NCBI GenBank assembly: GCA_016748015.1
Contig: JAAOMT010000703.1
Span: 240,550-304,549 of the forward strand
Direction: 5' to 3'
DNA: 64,000 nt
Origin: Geosiphon pyriformis
Lineage: Eukaryota > Glomeromycota > Glomeromycetes > Archaeosporales > Geosiphonaceae
Under the pieces are notes generated by a model, which saw only the letters and a list, made by a program, of their open reading frames with translations, had not been told where the DNA came from and did not search any database. Of the stretch, positions 46,761-57,420 are shown piece by piece; positions within the stretch are counted from its first letter, which is position 1; every line of letters begins with the position of its first letter. The translations under genes were made by a program, and so were the position numbers.

Positions 46761-46776
46761 CTCACAGGGAGCACCA
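46761..46776 (-). promoter_or_regulatory. Primer-binding site of element H
   Basis: The minus strand reads TGGTGCTCCCTGTGAG, two bases after the 5' LTR. TGG pairs with the CCA end of a tRNA, so the primer tRNA should end in CTCACAGGGAGCACCA. I could not name the tRNA. B and D have TGGTGCTTTCTGTGAG and E has TGGTGCTCCCTGTAAG, so the site is shared. Confidence 0.7.
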
Positions 46777-47415
46777 AATGTTACAGGTGATTATTTCTGT
46801 GGTTGAATTAAATAACAAACCTGTAACTTGGTGCTCAAAAGCTATTTCCGTTGATGATGTTCTGTAAGTGTTGTATCTAAAAGTTTCGATGGGTCTAAAG
46901 GTTTTGGTGGAGTCTTTTGTATAATGGACAGAGATTCAATAGTGTCGATAATAGATGTATCTTTCCAAGAGTTTTCCCAATTTCTTTCTCAGCATGGTGG
47001 CCAGATTTAGTCTGACAGTTGTGCTTTTCTGGTAAGCTATCTGATAATATATAAAATTCTACCCTTATTTCTGGGTTTTTTACCAGACTATTCTTGACAT
47101 CAATAACTCAGCGCTTAATCCTTTTAATCAGTTAGTATACAACAACAAATCAAAATAAAATAAAGAAAAAGAAATAAAAGAAAAATAAAAAAAGAAAGAA
47201 ATAAGCCAAGGCAATTTTGCAGATTAGTATCCCGTCAATAGCTGTGATCAAGAGCTATTGTTCCAGCGTGGTTAAGTATTAATTATTATCAACATGAAGT
47301 GTTGATAATGGAGAGTGGGTTGAGATATGGAATAATTATTTATTTAATAATTGTGTTTTTTAGGCTAAGAATTCTGTGGTATTGATTCTGTCTTTTCTGT
47401 TTCTAATACTACTGC

Positions 47416-47423
47416 TATATATA
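47416..47423 (-). promoter_or_regulatory. TATA box in the element H 5' LTR
   Basis: On the minus strand the context is ATGTATATATAGCAGTAG, directly downstream of the U3 repeat array. The same TATATATAGCA stands in the LTRs of A, B, C and D at the equivalent place. It is therefore the likely core promoter of the whole family. Confidence 0.65.
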
Positions 47424-47436
47424 CATAATTGAGATT

Positions 47437-47600
47437 CCTCAATTCTTCAATTCTTTACAACAGGAATTCTGGAATTCCTGGAATCCTGCAATTCTTTTGA
47501 GAGAAATCCTGGAATCCTGGAATCCTGCAATTCCTCATCGGAAATCCTGAAATTCCTGGAATCCTGCAATTCCTGAAAGAAATCCTGGAATTCCACATTT
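47437..47600 (-). repeat. U3 array of GGAATCC/GGAATTCC units in the H 5' LTR
   Basis: About ten short units of the types ggaattcctggaatcctg and caattcctgaaagaaatcc stand in tandem, several containing the palindrome GGAATTCC. The array is directly upstream of the TATA box in transcription. In A, B and D this place holds the TGCTCA array and in E the ttattctgtgttat array. Confidence 0.75.
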
Positions 47601-47665
47601 ACTATGCTTACTTCTGATTGGCTAATAATTATGCTAATATATTTCCTATATTTTTATGAATAACA

Positions 47666-48480
47666 ACATATAAAAAAAAATAATAGAAAAACAGATAAAC
47701 CAATAGAAAAGTAATAGTTAGCATGTGAGCATATTGCTTAGTAATGTAAAACAATGTTAAAAAATTAGAGCACATTATTCAACAATATGAGCATTGCTCA
47801 AAAAATTATAACATATCATTCAAGAATATAAGTGATATTATAAAACCTAAATTATGTATATATAGCAAGAGTGGTAGAAGCAAAAAAAACAAAATTATCT
47901 ACCAAGACCTCTTAGTTTAGATTTTATCTAAGCAACCCTCTAAATTCACAAATATTAATAAATAACTATTCACTATCTTAAATCCAAATTTTTGCTATCA
48001 ACACTTCATATTAATAATAACTAATACTTAACTATACTGGAACAATAGCTTTTGATTATGGCTATTAACAGGATACTAACATTTATTGCCTTGGCTTATT
48101 TCTTTATTTTCTTTTATTTTCTTTTATTTTTTTTTGTTATATTTTGTTGTTGACTAATTAATTAAAAATTAAGCACTAAGTTATTGATGTTATGGATAGT
48201 CTGATAAAAGACCCAAATAGAAAGGTACAGAGTGAGAATTGGATAGCTTACCAGAAGAGTACAACTGCCAAAATAAACTGGCCACCAAGCTGAAGAAAGA
48301 AATTAGGAACTCATTACAAATGAATTGCACATCATTAAATCTCTGTTCATTATACAAAAGACTCAACCAAAATCTTTAGATAACCAAAACCTTCAGATAT
48401 TATTACCATTATAAAAGCTATTGAGTACCAAGTTACGAGTTTGTTATTTGATTTGAAACCCCAAATAATCACTTATAACA
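47666..48480 (+). repeat. Remainder of the element D 3' LTR
   Basis: It continues the LTR interrupted at 37474 and aligns with 25018-25806: the U3 repeats near 47725-47830, the TATA box near 47855-47865, the A/T tract near 48100-48130, and the end ACTTATAACA. The first four bases are the H target duplication. Element I gag resumes at 48481. Confidence 0.85.
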
Positions 48481-49005
48481 ATGTGCCTGCTAATAAGATA
48501 TTAATGACACTTTTGGGTGTATAATAATATGATAGATTGCTTGGTAACTTAACTTTGGTTTTCTTCTAAGTAAGTGGTTGTATTTCTTTGGGTGTTATTG
48601 TTAGTATTTATAGTTTTCCTTTGTCTTTATCTGTATAAGTAATGAGAAATTGTTATTGAGTGTACCTCTCAATTTTTTGATTGATCTCATGGATAATTGG
48701 TGCAAAACTGTGATTTTATGATAAGTTAGTGTGTTGAATTAATTCTGTGTAGAAATTTTTTTTTGCTGCTTCAATGTCAACTGATCCTCCTAGACAATTT
48801 TTAATTCTTTCATTGATATAAAAGTTGAAAGCTGATTCTGCTGGATAATGATTGTGGTTTAATCTCAAGTTTGACTATAGCATTAAAATAAGAATTTGGT
48901 GAATTCTAAATGATTTGTTCCTATTATTTCTGATTCTGCCACTTTTAACTGGTTGTGTGTTGGTGCTGGTTTTTTGTAGAATTATACTTCACAAGGAGCA
49001 CCAAA
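48481..49005 (-). pseudogene. Element I gag N-terminus and primer site, decayed
   Basis: It continues 25003 across element D. It matches H 46230-46778: the ASLLGTPV-type and basic linker region and the FAKFLFQHY-like start region, all with stops. The primer-binding site (minus strand TGGTGCTCCTTGTGAAG) is at about 48987-49003, next to the LTR at 49006. Confidence 0.75.
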
Positions 49006-49882
49006 TATTACAGATGATTATTTAGAGTCTTAAATCAAATAACAAACCCATAACTTGGTACTTAATAGCTGATATAATAGTTGGTAATATTTGAAGGTTT
49101 TGGTTATCTAAAGATTTTGGGTTTGAGTTTTTTGTATAATAGACAGAGATTCAATGATTGTTTTCAATAGTCTTCCAAAATTGCAATTCCATCAAATTTC
49201 TTTCTCAGCATAATGGCTAGTAATTTTTCTGGTAAGCTATTCTCAATTCTGTAAGTGTTCTATCTTTGTTTTACAGATCTTTTACCAGTCTCTTTGATGT
49301 CAATAATTCCATACATTAATCTTTAATCAATTAGTAAACAACAAAACAAACAAAATAAAAAAAAATAAAAAAATTAAGCCAAGGCAATTTAAGTTAGTAT
49401 TTCATCAATAGCTATGATCAAAAGCTATTGTTTTAGTATAATTAAATATTAACAGCTATCAATATAAAGTGTTGATAGTTTGAGTTTAATGAATACTTTT
49501 TAATCAAATGATAACAACATAAATTAGATGTAAATAAGTGTTTTATTGATAATTTGATAATTTTACTTTAATGGATATGAACTATCTTTAAAGCAATTAG
49601 GGAATAGATAGGAAGAGAAGTCCAAACTAAAAGGTTTGTCTTTTTTGCTTCTAAAACTACTACTATATATACATATTTGAGATTCCTCAATTCTTTAATT
49701 TTTCTTACCAAAAATTCTGGAATTCTTGGAATTCTACAATTTTTTAAGAAAAATCTTGTGATTCTTTATATGAGAATCTTGTAATTCCTCTAAAAAAAAT
49801 TCTGGAATTTTATATTTTACTATGTCTATTTTTGATTGGCTAATATATATACTATTATAATTTCTATATTTTATAAGTAACA
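49006..49882 (-). repeat. 5' LTR of element I (its only surviving LTR)
   Basis: It starts TATTACAGATGATTATTTAG and ends TATAAGTAACA. The sequence on its right is RNase H of element C (49883 matches H near 40858), so this is the right-hand insertion border of I. No partner LTR exists to the left, where an intact LTR should interrupt the RNase H at about 12126. It holds GGAATTCTTGGAATTC-type repeats near 49720-49810 and a TATATATA box near 49664-49673. Confidence 0.8.
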
Positions 49883-50950
49883 GTGATAATAATAAATAAC
49901 TTGCTGTGATCTAAATAGATTAGTACTGGTGCTTAGATAAGCTTTTTTCTTAAGATGTCAAAAGCTTTTTGTTGGGTTTCAATCCATTCATATTTCATAT
50001 TTTTTGCTTAGAGCTAATGAAATGATTAAGCCAGTTTGGAGAAATTCTGAATAAAATGGTAATAATATTTAGTAAATTCTAAGAATGCTTTTAATTTTGT
50101 AAGATTTGTTGGTATTGAAAAGTTTTAACTATTTTGATTTTATCTGGATCTGTTTTGATGCTGTTTTTATTTACAATATATTCCAAAAACTTCAGTTCTG
50201 TTTTGCCAAAGAAATATTTTGTAGTATTTAACTTTAGTTTGGCTTTTTTTAGTCTTTCAAACACTTGTTGTAAATAATAAAAATGGTTATTAAATATTTT
50301 GAAAAACACATTGGTGTTATTCAAGTAAACTATTACTGACTTCTATAGTAATCTAATATAAACAATTTTTATTAGCTATTGAAAGATGGCTGAAGCATTA
50401 GTTAAGCCAAAAAACATAACATCAAATTCAAAATTTTTCTCTTTGGTTGTAAATGCAGTCTTCTTTTTATCTTCTAATTTCATGACTACTTGCCAATAAC
50501 TACTCTCTAAGTTTAATGTGAAAATTTATTTCTTTTTTCCAAAAACATTAAATAACTCCTAAATTTATAAAGTTGGATAGCTGTCTCCATAAGTAACACT
50601 ATTGAGTTTTTTGTAATCTACACAAAAGTGGATTTTTCTATTTTTTTTATGAACAAGTACCACTAGTAATAACCATAGACTTATTGATAGTTGAATTAAT
50701 TCATTATTTAACATTTTGTTAATTTTCTGTTAAATAATTTCATGGCTGGCAGGTGGTATTTTGTATGTTTTTTGTTTAATTAATATTGTATTTTCAGTTT
50801 TGATCTGGTATTGGAAAATATTAATTCTGCTAAATTCATTTTCACTGGCAAAGATATTAATAAAATTGTTGAATAGTATCTTGAGTTATATATATTGAAA
50901 TGGATCTAAGTTTTCTAAGTTTATTTGTTTTAATTGTTTTAATTAGAGCA
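49883..50950 (-). pseudogene. Element C reverse transcriptase, decayed
   Basis: The open piece 50091-50324 reads FFKIFNNHFYYLQQVFERLKKAKLKLNTT and KYFFGKTELKFLEYIVNK. The YLDD region near 50318-50335 is changed. Further right are the RT palm and the LLQPEQL-type linker to about 50950. The RNase H and integrase that should lie to the left are cut off by element I. Confidence 0.75.
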
Positions 50951-50959
50951 AATAATATT

Positions 50960-51760
50960 TTTTTATCTGTATATTGTTTGTAATATGATATTTACATATT
51001 TACAAAGCTGTAAAAAGTTTAAAATGGTAGTGGATAATTGGTTTTCAACTTTAGTGTTTAAGTATCTAATAATAGTTCTACTTAGTACTTCTATGATGTC
51101 TCCAGTTGTGTTGTATATAAAAATTTTAATGTGTTTATTGTTTTTAACTGGTATATAAAGATTGATAATAGCAATTTCTTTTAATTCACAAATGTTTGTT
51201 TCAGCTTCAAAAATTTGGAATTGATCTTTCATTTTTTTTTCTATAACTAATATGTATTGGTTATATAATTGAATAGAAATTGATTGATAAATAAAAATAA
51301 TTTTTTCTTTATTAAAGATTTTTTTTTCTACCATATTAAGTGGTATGTCTATTTTACTTATAGATTCAAATCTATTAATTTTTTTTATTATAATTCTTAA
51401 TTTTTTTCTTGATCTTACTGAAATTAACTGAGCTATTTTAATTAGAAACAAAAATATTGCCTGTGCTATTTTTTTATTTAGTTCAATTATATATCCTTTT
51501 TCTGAGTCATTTTGTTATATTATAATAATATTTTTTATATATTTTGCATTAATTATTTTTTCTTTAATATTAATTTTTTTTTTATTAAACTAAATCTAAA
51601 AGCTAATTGAACTATTGTTGTTGCTAGAATTTCCAGTGTTATTTTCAAATCTATATTAATACACAAATGAGGTTCCAATCTGATAACAGTTTTCTTTGGA
51701 TATCTAAAATTAAACTCTGTATTGGTATTATGTAGTATTTTGGCATAATATCTTCATTGT
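50960..51760 (-). pseudogene. Element C dUTPase and linker, decayed
   Basis: The piece 50963-51451 covers the linker and dUTPase motif 5 (INRFESISKID for GFGSTGRID). Motifs 4 (EL-N-K-K-IAQ), 3 (IINAKY, catalytic Asp to Asn) and 1 (ELNFRYPK-like) are readable to about 51740. It is the same module as in H, with more decay. Confidence 0.7.
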
Positions 51761-51770
51761 TATTACTGAA

Positions 51771-53350
51771 CTATTTTAGTTTTTGCTCTATAGAAAGATC
51801 TGGAAGCACAATATATTGTTCAAAATTGTGATCAAAGTTTAAATTGTTGTTGTTGTTGCCATAGTAAATGGAATTGAAATCATTGTTGTCATTATTGTCA
51901 GAGTCTGAATTGTGATTGATTTTTAATTCCAATTCTGATGCACATTTACTGATTGGTTCTTTATTTTTGAGAATTAAATAAATCATGTGTGGTGATAGAT
52001 TGTAAATAAGATTACAATTATCACAATATTTGAAGCCACTAAAAATTAAGCAATATTTGCATAACTTTGTGTTTAGTTGTTCCAGTTTTTGTCCTTGCTC
52101 TTTACAAGTCAATGTTAAATCTTGGTAGTACTTATAGAATTGTTTGGGATTATCTATAACTTTGTTAATAAAGTTGAAAGTTAGAACAAATTTGGGTTCA
52201 AAAAGTGTGAGTAGATTGTTTTTGATTTTTAGTATTTAACTAAGTAAAGTATTTTTAGCTTTGACATTCAATATTTTTTAGATTTTATGTTTGTTATGTG
52301 AATACTCTTCTAATTGTTTTAGTGCTTATTTTCAGACAGTATTAATCGAAATTTCTTTTTATACCTAATTGTTAATTAGAATTATATATTAACATGATTC
52401 ATTACATGTTTCTTTTTACTCAAAAATTTTGTTTCATATTTTTTTGTTGGAAAAAATTGTTTTACATATAAAACAAAGCTTATTGTTCTATTTTTTTTGT
52501 CATTTGGATTATCTAAAGCATTTAAGAACACATAGATGACAATAATATTTTGTCATCACAACATGTATCTATTGTTGACAATTTTTTGCCACAATTAATG
52601 CAGATTAATTGGGGTTAGTGATAAGTTAGTTGTTTTGGTAGTATAATGTTATATGGAGTATATGTTAAAGTAGTGGCTTGGAATTGTTTTTTTTCTTCTC
52701 AAGTCAGTATTGGTAATAGTTTGTTGTGGTTTTTATTGGCCTATAAAACTTGATAAGCTTTTCAAGTAAGTTTTTTTTTTTCTTAAATTTTATCAATAAA
52801 TACATAATAAGTGGTTTAAAATGATTGCAAATAGCAGGTATTCGAATTTGCAAATCATCTTAACTAAGCTATAGTTTTTGGATATTCCAGTTGAGCATAA
52901 TATTGGTTTTAAACAGCCAGTTATTATCAATAAGAGCTTGGTATTGTGTGGTTTCTATTACAAGAATTTTGATAGATATTATAATGCCATTGACTTCAAA
53001 CTGAAAATTATCAATTTTATTAATTAACATTTTTGTTACTCTATTAGCAGTAATAATTCTGGTGCTAACAGTATAATTAACTCAACAACTTAATTGGTTC
53101 ATAAATTGTCATGTAATAATGCTGTCTGCTAAACCATTATTAAGAATTAGCTTAATAGAATGACCATCAACTTTAGTATTAGTATATATAGCAGTAATTA
53201 GTTTAATATTAAAAATGACTCTACTAAATAATAGTGTTTTTGATTGGAGTTTTATTTCAAAAGAAAATATTGCTATAAGTAATTTGTCTTTTGTGATAGT
53301 TGTTGATGGAATGTTGTTAGTAAATAGTTGGTTTTAATTGGTTTTCTGTT
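51771..53350 (-). pseudogene. Element C protease, Cys-rich modules and acidic linker, decayed
   Basis: 51771-52112 keeps the second Cys motif intact (CKYCLIFSGFKYCDNC, C-x2-C-x8-C-x2-C) and the Asn-rich linker ending in QKLK-TAG-FSNNNEDIM. The first Cys-rich module (52350-52600) and the protease (53050-53190, Leu-Ile-Leu-Asn-Asn-Gly for LILDSG) are decayed. This copy shows the second Cys motif best. Confidence 0.72.
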
Positions 53351-55500
53351 TGTTAAGTTAGGTGTTTTCTGAAATAATTAGAAGACTTTAATAATTCTGG
53401 AAATTCAGATTCTGGTTGTACTTAGTTCCTAAATTCCTTGAATATAATTCTAATGGCTGTTGTAATAAACTGAAAATTGGTTAATACATAACTATTGCCA
53501 ATCTCCAATTTTGTTGGATGTGTATAATTCTCAGTCTTTAACTTCTAAATAACATTTGAGCTAAATTGTATAGCAGTATTGAAATTAATAATGTTTAATA
53601 AATAATTTGTGGCTGTGACTGATAAATGGTTTGTGGCTGTGTCTGATAGATAACTGGTGCTGAAGCTTAATATACTGGAGATAAGTATATTAGTTGTTTT
53701 ATTATTGGAATATAATGAAGTTAATATGATTTCTGATTTTAAATGTAATTTAAAGTTTGGAACCAGTAATCAGAGTTTCAATATTGATTTTTCAATTGTT
53801 AATTATTTAATTTTAATTAACAATCTAGTTTTAAATGTCTTTGTTTATCACAATAATAACAGATATACATCTTTTGTTGTCATAATTGGTTGGTTAATAA
53901 AGATAATAGATATAACTAATTTTGAAAATAATTAGAGTTTTCTGTATTGTCACAATGTTGTAAAGATTAATAGATTGTCTGATTGTTAGCTAAGTATTCC
54001 TTAATTTTTTGATTGATGACTTTACCAAATTGTTTTAATTGATATTTAATTTAAATGATTTGTTCATTATTAAGTTAATGGCTTAGACATAATTAGCTTT
54101 GAGTTTGGCTAATTTAAAATCTCTGACATGTATAACTGTGTTTTAAATTGTGTTTAGATGCATTAAATATACTCATTATAACAAACTACTACATAGTCCA
54201 TAGATAAACTGGTTTAAGATTTGTGCTTTGGTAAAGTAATCAGCTTGAATTGTCCATATTTGGTGTAAATTCTATAAAAGTGTTCCAAGTAAGTAGTGAT
54301 TGCTTCAGTTTTTTCTTGTTTAAGTATGATAAAACTAGTTAATAATCTATTAATGCTGTTGTGATTACTAAAGTATTGTAGAAATACAGTTTTAAACATG
54401 TCAAAAGTTTGTAGTTTGTTGACAAAGTTCTGATATAATAAATTAGTAGTATTCTACAAAAAGTAAGAAATAATTTGAAGGGCTTTAGTGTTATCCCAAT
54501 TATTGGCTATAATTATCTTGGTAATGTTATTTAATTATGTTTAGATGTTATTTTCTTTACCAGTAAATTTTTTTAATTTGGTAATTAATGCCTATGCCAT
54601 TGGTACAAGTTGTTATTATAAAAGTGCAATTAGTACAACTGATAGTTGATTAATTGGATTTACCAGAAGTAAATTTGTAAAATAATAGAAGCTGGATTTG
54701 GATTGTTTGGATTTTGTTAGGTTAGAACAATCAAAGTTTGAATTTCTGGGTTTTTTGAGATTAAGTTTTAATTATGAATTTCCTGATCATTGTATTTCTT
54801 TTTTTCTGAATCAGTTTTTTTCCAAAGACTAGTGGCTCTAAAATCTGGTTGAAGTGGCAGTAATTAAAGTTTTAATAAGGTTGTTGATCACAATTTAAAT
54901 TTGTTAAAGAAATTACTGTAAGTTTCTAATAATCTGGCTTTTTCTTAATTGTTTTGAAATGATATTCTGAATAATAGTGTTTTTGACATGATCATGGTTG
55001 ATGTTATTTGAATAGTACTTCCTAGTGTATGATAGTATAATAGGTAAATAGTCAAAACTACTTTTGGTTTTTTTCAAGTAAGTGGTTGTATTCTTCTTAG
55101 TGTTTTTGCTGATGTTTATAACTTTTTTTTCTATTATTTACAAAGATAATAAAAAATTGCTGTCTGATGTGCTTCTCAATTTCTCTGTTGATTTCTGTGA
55201 TTATTGGAGCAAACAAATAATTTTGTAAAAACATGGTATTTTGGAGTAATTCACTATAGAAATTGTTGAGTATTGTTTTTGAATTTTTTTGGTCTTTCAA
55301 GTAAGATTTAATTTTTTTATTAATGTAAAAGTTGAAAGTTGATTCTGCTGGCCAATGATTACTTGTTAATCCAAGATAAGTTTAATAGTGTTAAAATAAA
55401 GCTTTTATAAATTCCAAATAGTTTGTTCTTATTTTTTCTGATTCTGCTACTGTTTTGGAGGATTGTTGTTGGTGCTAGTTTTTTGCTAGATTATATCTCA
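53351..55500 (-). pseudogene. Element C gag, decayed
   Basis: The minus-strand gag core is at 54214-54399 (FKTVFLQYFSNHNSINRLLT, then a TYLEHFYRIYTKYGQ-like end), with the helical part near 53990-54130 and the knuckle near 53840-53880. The N-terminal part is 55097-55470 (ILNNFYSELLQNTMFLQNY). Stops and small frameshifts throughout. The primer site CAAAGAACACCA (minus TGGTGTTCTTTG) is at about 55501-55512, next to the LTR. Confidence 0.72.
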
Positions 55501-55514
55501 CAAAGAACACCAAA

Positions 55515-56387
55515 TATTACAAATAATTATTTGGAATGTAAATGCAAATAACAAACTTATAACTTGGTGTTCAATAACTTGTTAACAGTAATAATATCTA
55601 AAGATTTTGGTGATTTAAAAATTTTGGTTGATCTGAAGATTTTGGTTAAGTTCTTTGTATAATAGACAAAGATTTAATAGTTGTTTCAATATTCTTTTAG
55701 AAACTTATTCCATGAATTTCTTTTTTCAGTATAGTGACCAGCTTATTTTGACAGTTGTGCTCTTTTGGTAAGTTATCTTCAATTTTATAAGTTTCCTATC
55801 CTTGTTTTATGGATCTTTTATTAAGCTATCCTTAAAATCAAAATTATTTAGTACTTAATCTCTTTAATCAATTAGTAAATCAACAACACAAAACAAAAAA
55901 AAATAAAAAAAAATAAAAGAAAATAAAAAATTAATATCTTATTAATAGTCATAATTAAAAGCTATTAGTTCAGTATAATTAAATGTTAGATTTTATCAAC
56001 ACTTTATATTAATAGAGTAAAAGTAATTTAATATTTCTTAATCAAATAATAATAATATTGATTTAGGTGATAATTAATATTTTTTATTAATATGTAATTT
56101 GATTTCACTTCAAGTCATAGAAAACTACTTTTGAAAGAAGAAGTATTGGATAATTAATTAATTGTAAGTATTAATTCTAAATTAGATTCTGTTTTTTTCT
56201 GCTTCTAATACTCTTGTTATATATATATAATTACTGTTATATGAGATTTTTTAGATTTTTTTAATTTTTTTAGTCTGAAATTTTGTAATTCCTTGAAAAA
56301 AATCCTGAAATTTTTCTCTTATTATATTTATCTCTAATTAACTACTTTATATTTTTATTAAGAATTTCTAAATTTTTATGAGTAATA
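55515..56387 (-). repeat. Right (5') LTR of element C
   Basis: It starts TATTACAAATAATTATTTGG and ends TATGAGTAATA. It matches 8793-9652 over the full length. The TATA box is near 56219-56229. The ctat after it (56388-56391) is the C target duplication, and LINE coding resumes there. Confidence 0.85.
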
Positions 56388-57420
56388 CTATAATTAGTAT
56401 TGAATCAAAAAGAGACATGTTCCTAATCTAATTAAAAATAAAAACATTTTTGCTAAGTAAATGAAAGTTAAAGGACATTTAAGAGTTTTAAATAATATTA
56501 AAGCTAATATAATGGCTAGTAAAACCATTTTTTTTTCTTTTTTTTTGTCAACTAAAATTTATAAGCAATTTTTAGTGGCTAAAAATATGGTTGTGTTTGT
56601 TAATACTTGGTATTTTGTTCATAATCTGTACTGGTTAGTTTATTATACTCATTGAGAGACTGGTCTTGATTACAATATGGTTTCAAATATTATAATTAGA
56701 AAGATAAATTAGACTACCAATATAAAGATCCAGTATTTTGATTTGTATATGCTTTCTGAATTTACTAATAAGAAGTTGGCCAATTTACACATGTATTTAA
56801 TAAAAGTAGTACATAAACAGCTATCACTAAAAATTAGGAAAAGATTATATTATAGAGATTATCTTAGTGTACTGTGTTTGCTGTATGATAAAATAGAGTT
56901 ATCTGACCATGTTTTTACTTATGCTAGTAATATTGGTATTTGTAAGAACATTTTGGGTAAAGTTTTTGATAGATAAATGTTATTGGTAGATGATTTTTGT
57001 TCATATTTTTCTGCTGTTTTGCAGTTATTTTCTTTGTGTTTTTTGGATGTGAGTCTGTATACTGCTATTTGCAAAGATTTTATGTCAAAAAACTAGTATA
57101 CTAAAGCTGTTTTGGCTTTTGATAAAAAGAGGAAGACCGCTTTAACTTTTGTTAAGTATGTAAAGTTTTTTGTAGAATTGTATCATATTAAGATATAACT
57201 TATTAGATCTAAGTATAAGGTAAATATAGAGAAGACTGAGTTGGTCAAAGATAATGGTTTGGTTTTAAACTTGTCTTGTAATGTAATATCTATGTTATCA
57301 GATGGGGTGGTTCATTTGCTTGGTGTTTTAGAAGCCTTTGTTGTTAATTTTAGTAGATGCAAAATGTGCTGTTTTTTTTCTGGTTTAAATAGTAATACTT
57401 ATGTTAATATAAACATATAA
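56388..57420 (+). pseudogene. LINE remnant, part 3: end of RNase H and C-terminal domain
   Basis: It continues the frame left at 8792: a Cys-Trp-Ile-Lys-Lys-Arg-His-like start, MKVKGHLRVLNN (the RNase H C-terminal motif), then 56743-56976 (LHMYLIKVVHKQLSLKIRKR, DYLSVLCLLYDKIELSDHVF). A Cys/His motif (C-x2-C...H, here partly lost) resembles the zinc-finger-like C-terminal region of many LINEs. The frame runs with few stops to about 57419 (VVNFSRCKMCCFFSGLNSN). I recognise it as the Rhizophagus LINE type from memory. Confidence 0.75.

Larger units (their letters stand above)
37475..47665 (-). mobile_element. Element H: youngest, nearly intact Ty3/gypsy element with dUTPase and ORF3
   Basis: LTRs 37475-38353 and 46779-47665, target duplication acat on both sides, primer site 46761-46776 and purine tract 38354-38367. 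All coding pieces from 46716 down to 38368 share one reading frame; in-frame stops occur, mostly explicable as CAG to TAG, CGA to TGA or TGG to TAG, and apart from one likely extra A near 46718 I see no frameshift. The order is gag, protease, Cys-rich, dUTPase, RT, RNase H, integrase, ORF3. The LTRs differ mainly by transitions (about 15 in the first 270 bp). Confidence 0.92.
46779..47665 (-). repeat. Right (5') LTR of element H
   Basis: It starts TGTTACAGGTGATTATTTC and ends GAATAACA, followed by acat (47666-47669). Read on the minus strand it has U3 with the AGGAATTCC/GGATTCC array (47437-47600), a TATATATA box (47416-47423), the R/U5 core, and then the primer-binding site. It is nearly identical to the left LTR. 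Confidence 0.92.
25004..48480 (+). mobile_element. Element D: plus-strand main-family element inserted in I gag, hosting E and H
   Basis: 5' LTR 25004-25806, internal 25807-30429 and 33870-37453, 3' LTR 37454-37474 plus 47666-48480. Target duplication atgc (25000-25003) / atgt (48481-48484), one C to T. D once had the complete module set of H. It was split in the dUTPase-RT linker by E and, 21 bases into its 3' LTR, by H. Decay is intermediate between H and C. Confidence 0.85.
8793..56387 (-). mobile_element. Element C: outer minus-strand Ty3/gypsy element hosting all later insertions
   Basis: C is bounded by LTRs 8793-9652 and 55515-56387, which share subfamily text not seen in the other LTRs (for example the duplicated gattttggttgatctgaag stretch). 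The flanks ccat (8789-8792) and ctat (56388-56391) form a target duplication with one C to T change, and the LINE frame joins across it. C's own sequence is 9653 to somewhere before 12126 on the left, and 49883-55514 on the right. Between lie element I and everything nested in I. The left end of I is missing, so the left junction between C and I is a seamless homologous join that I cannot place exactly. Confidence 0.75.

Noticed and set aside
1-57420. Alternative genetic code with TAA/TAG read as glutamine
   Set aside because: TGA stops at Arg and Trp positions are just as common, copies differ in which codons are stops, and the spliced WD40 gene uses standard codons with a normal stop. Transition decay explains it better.
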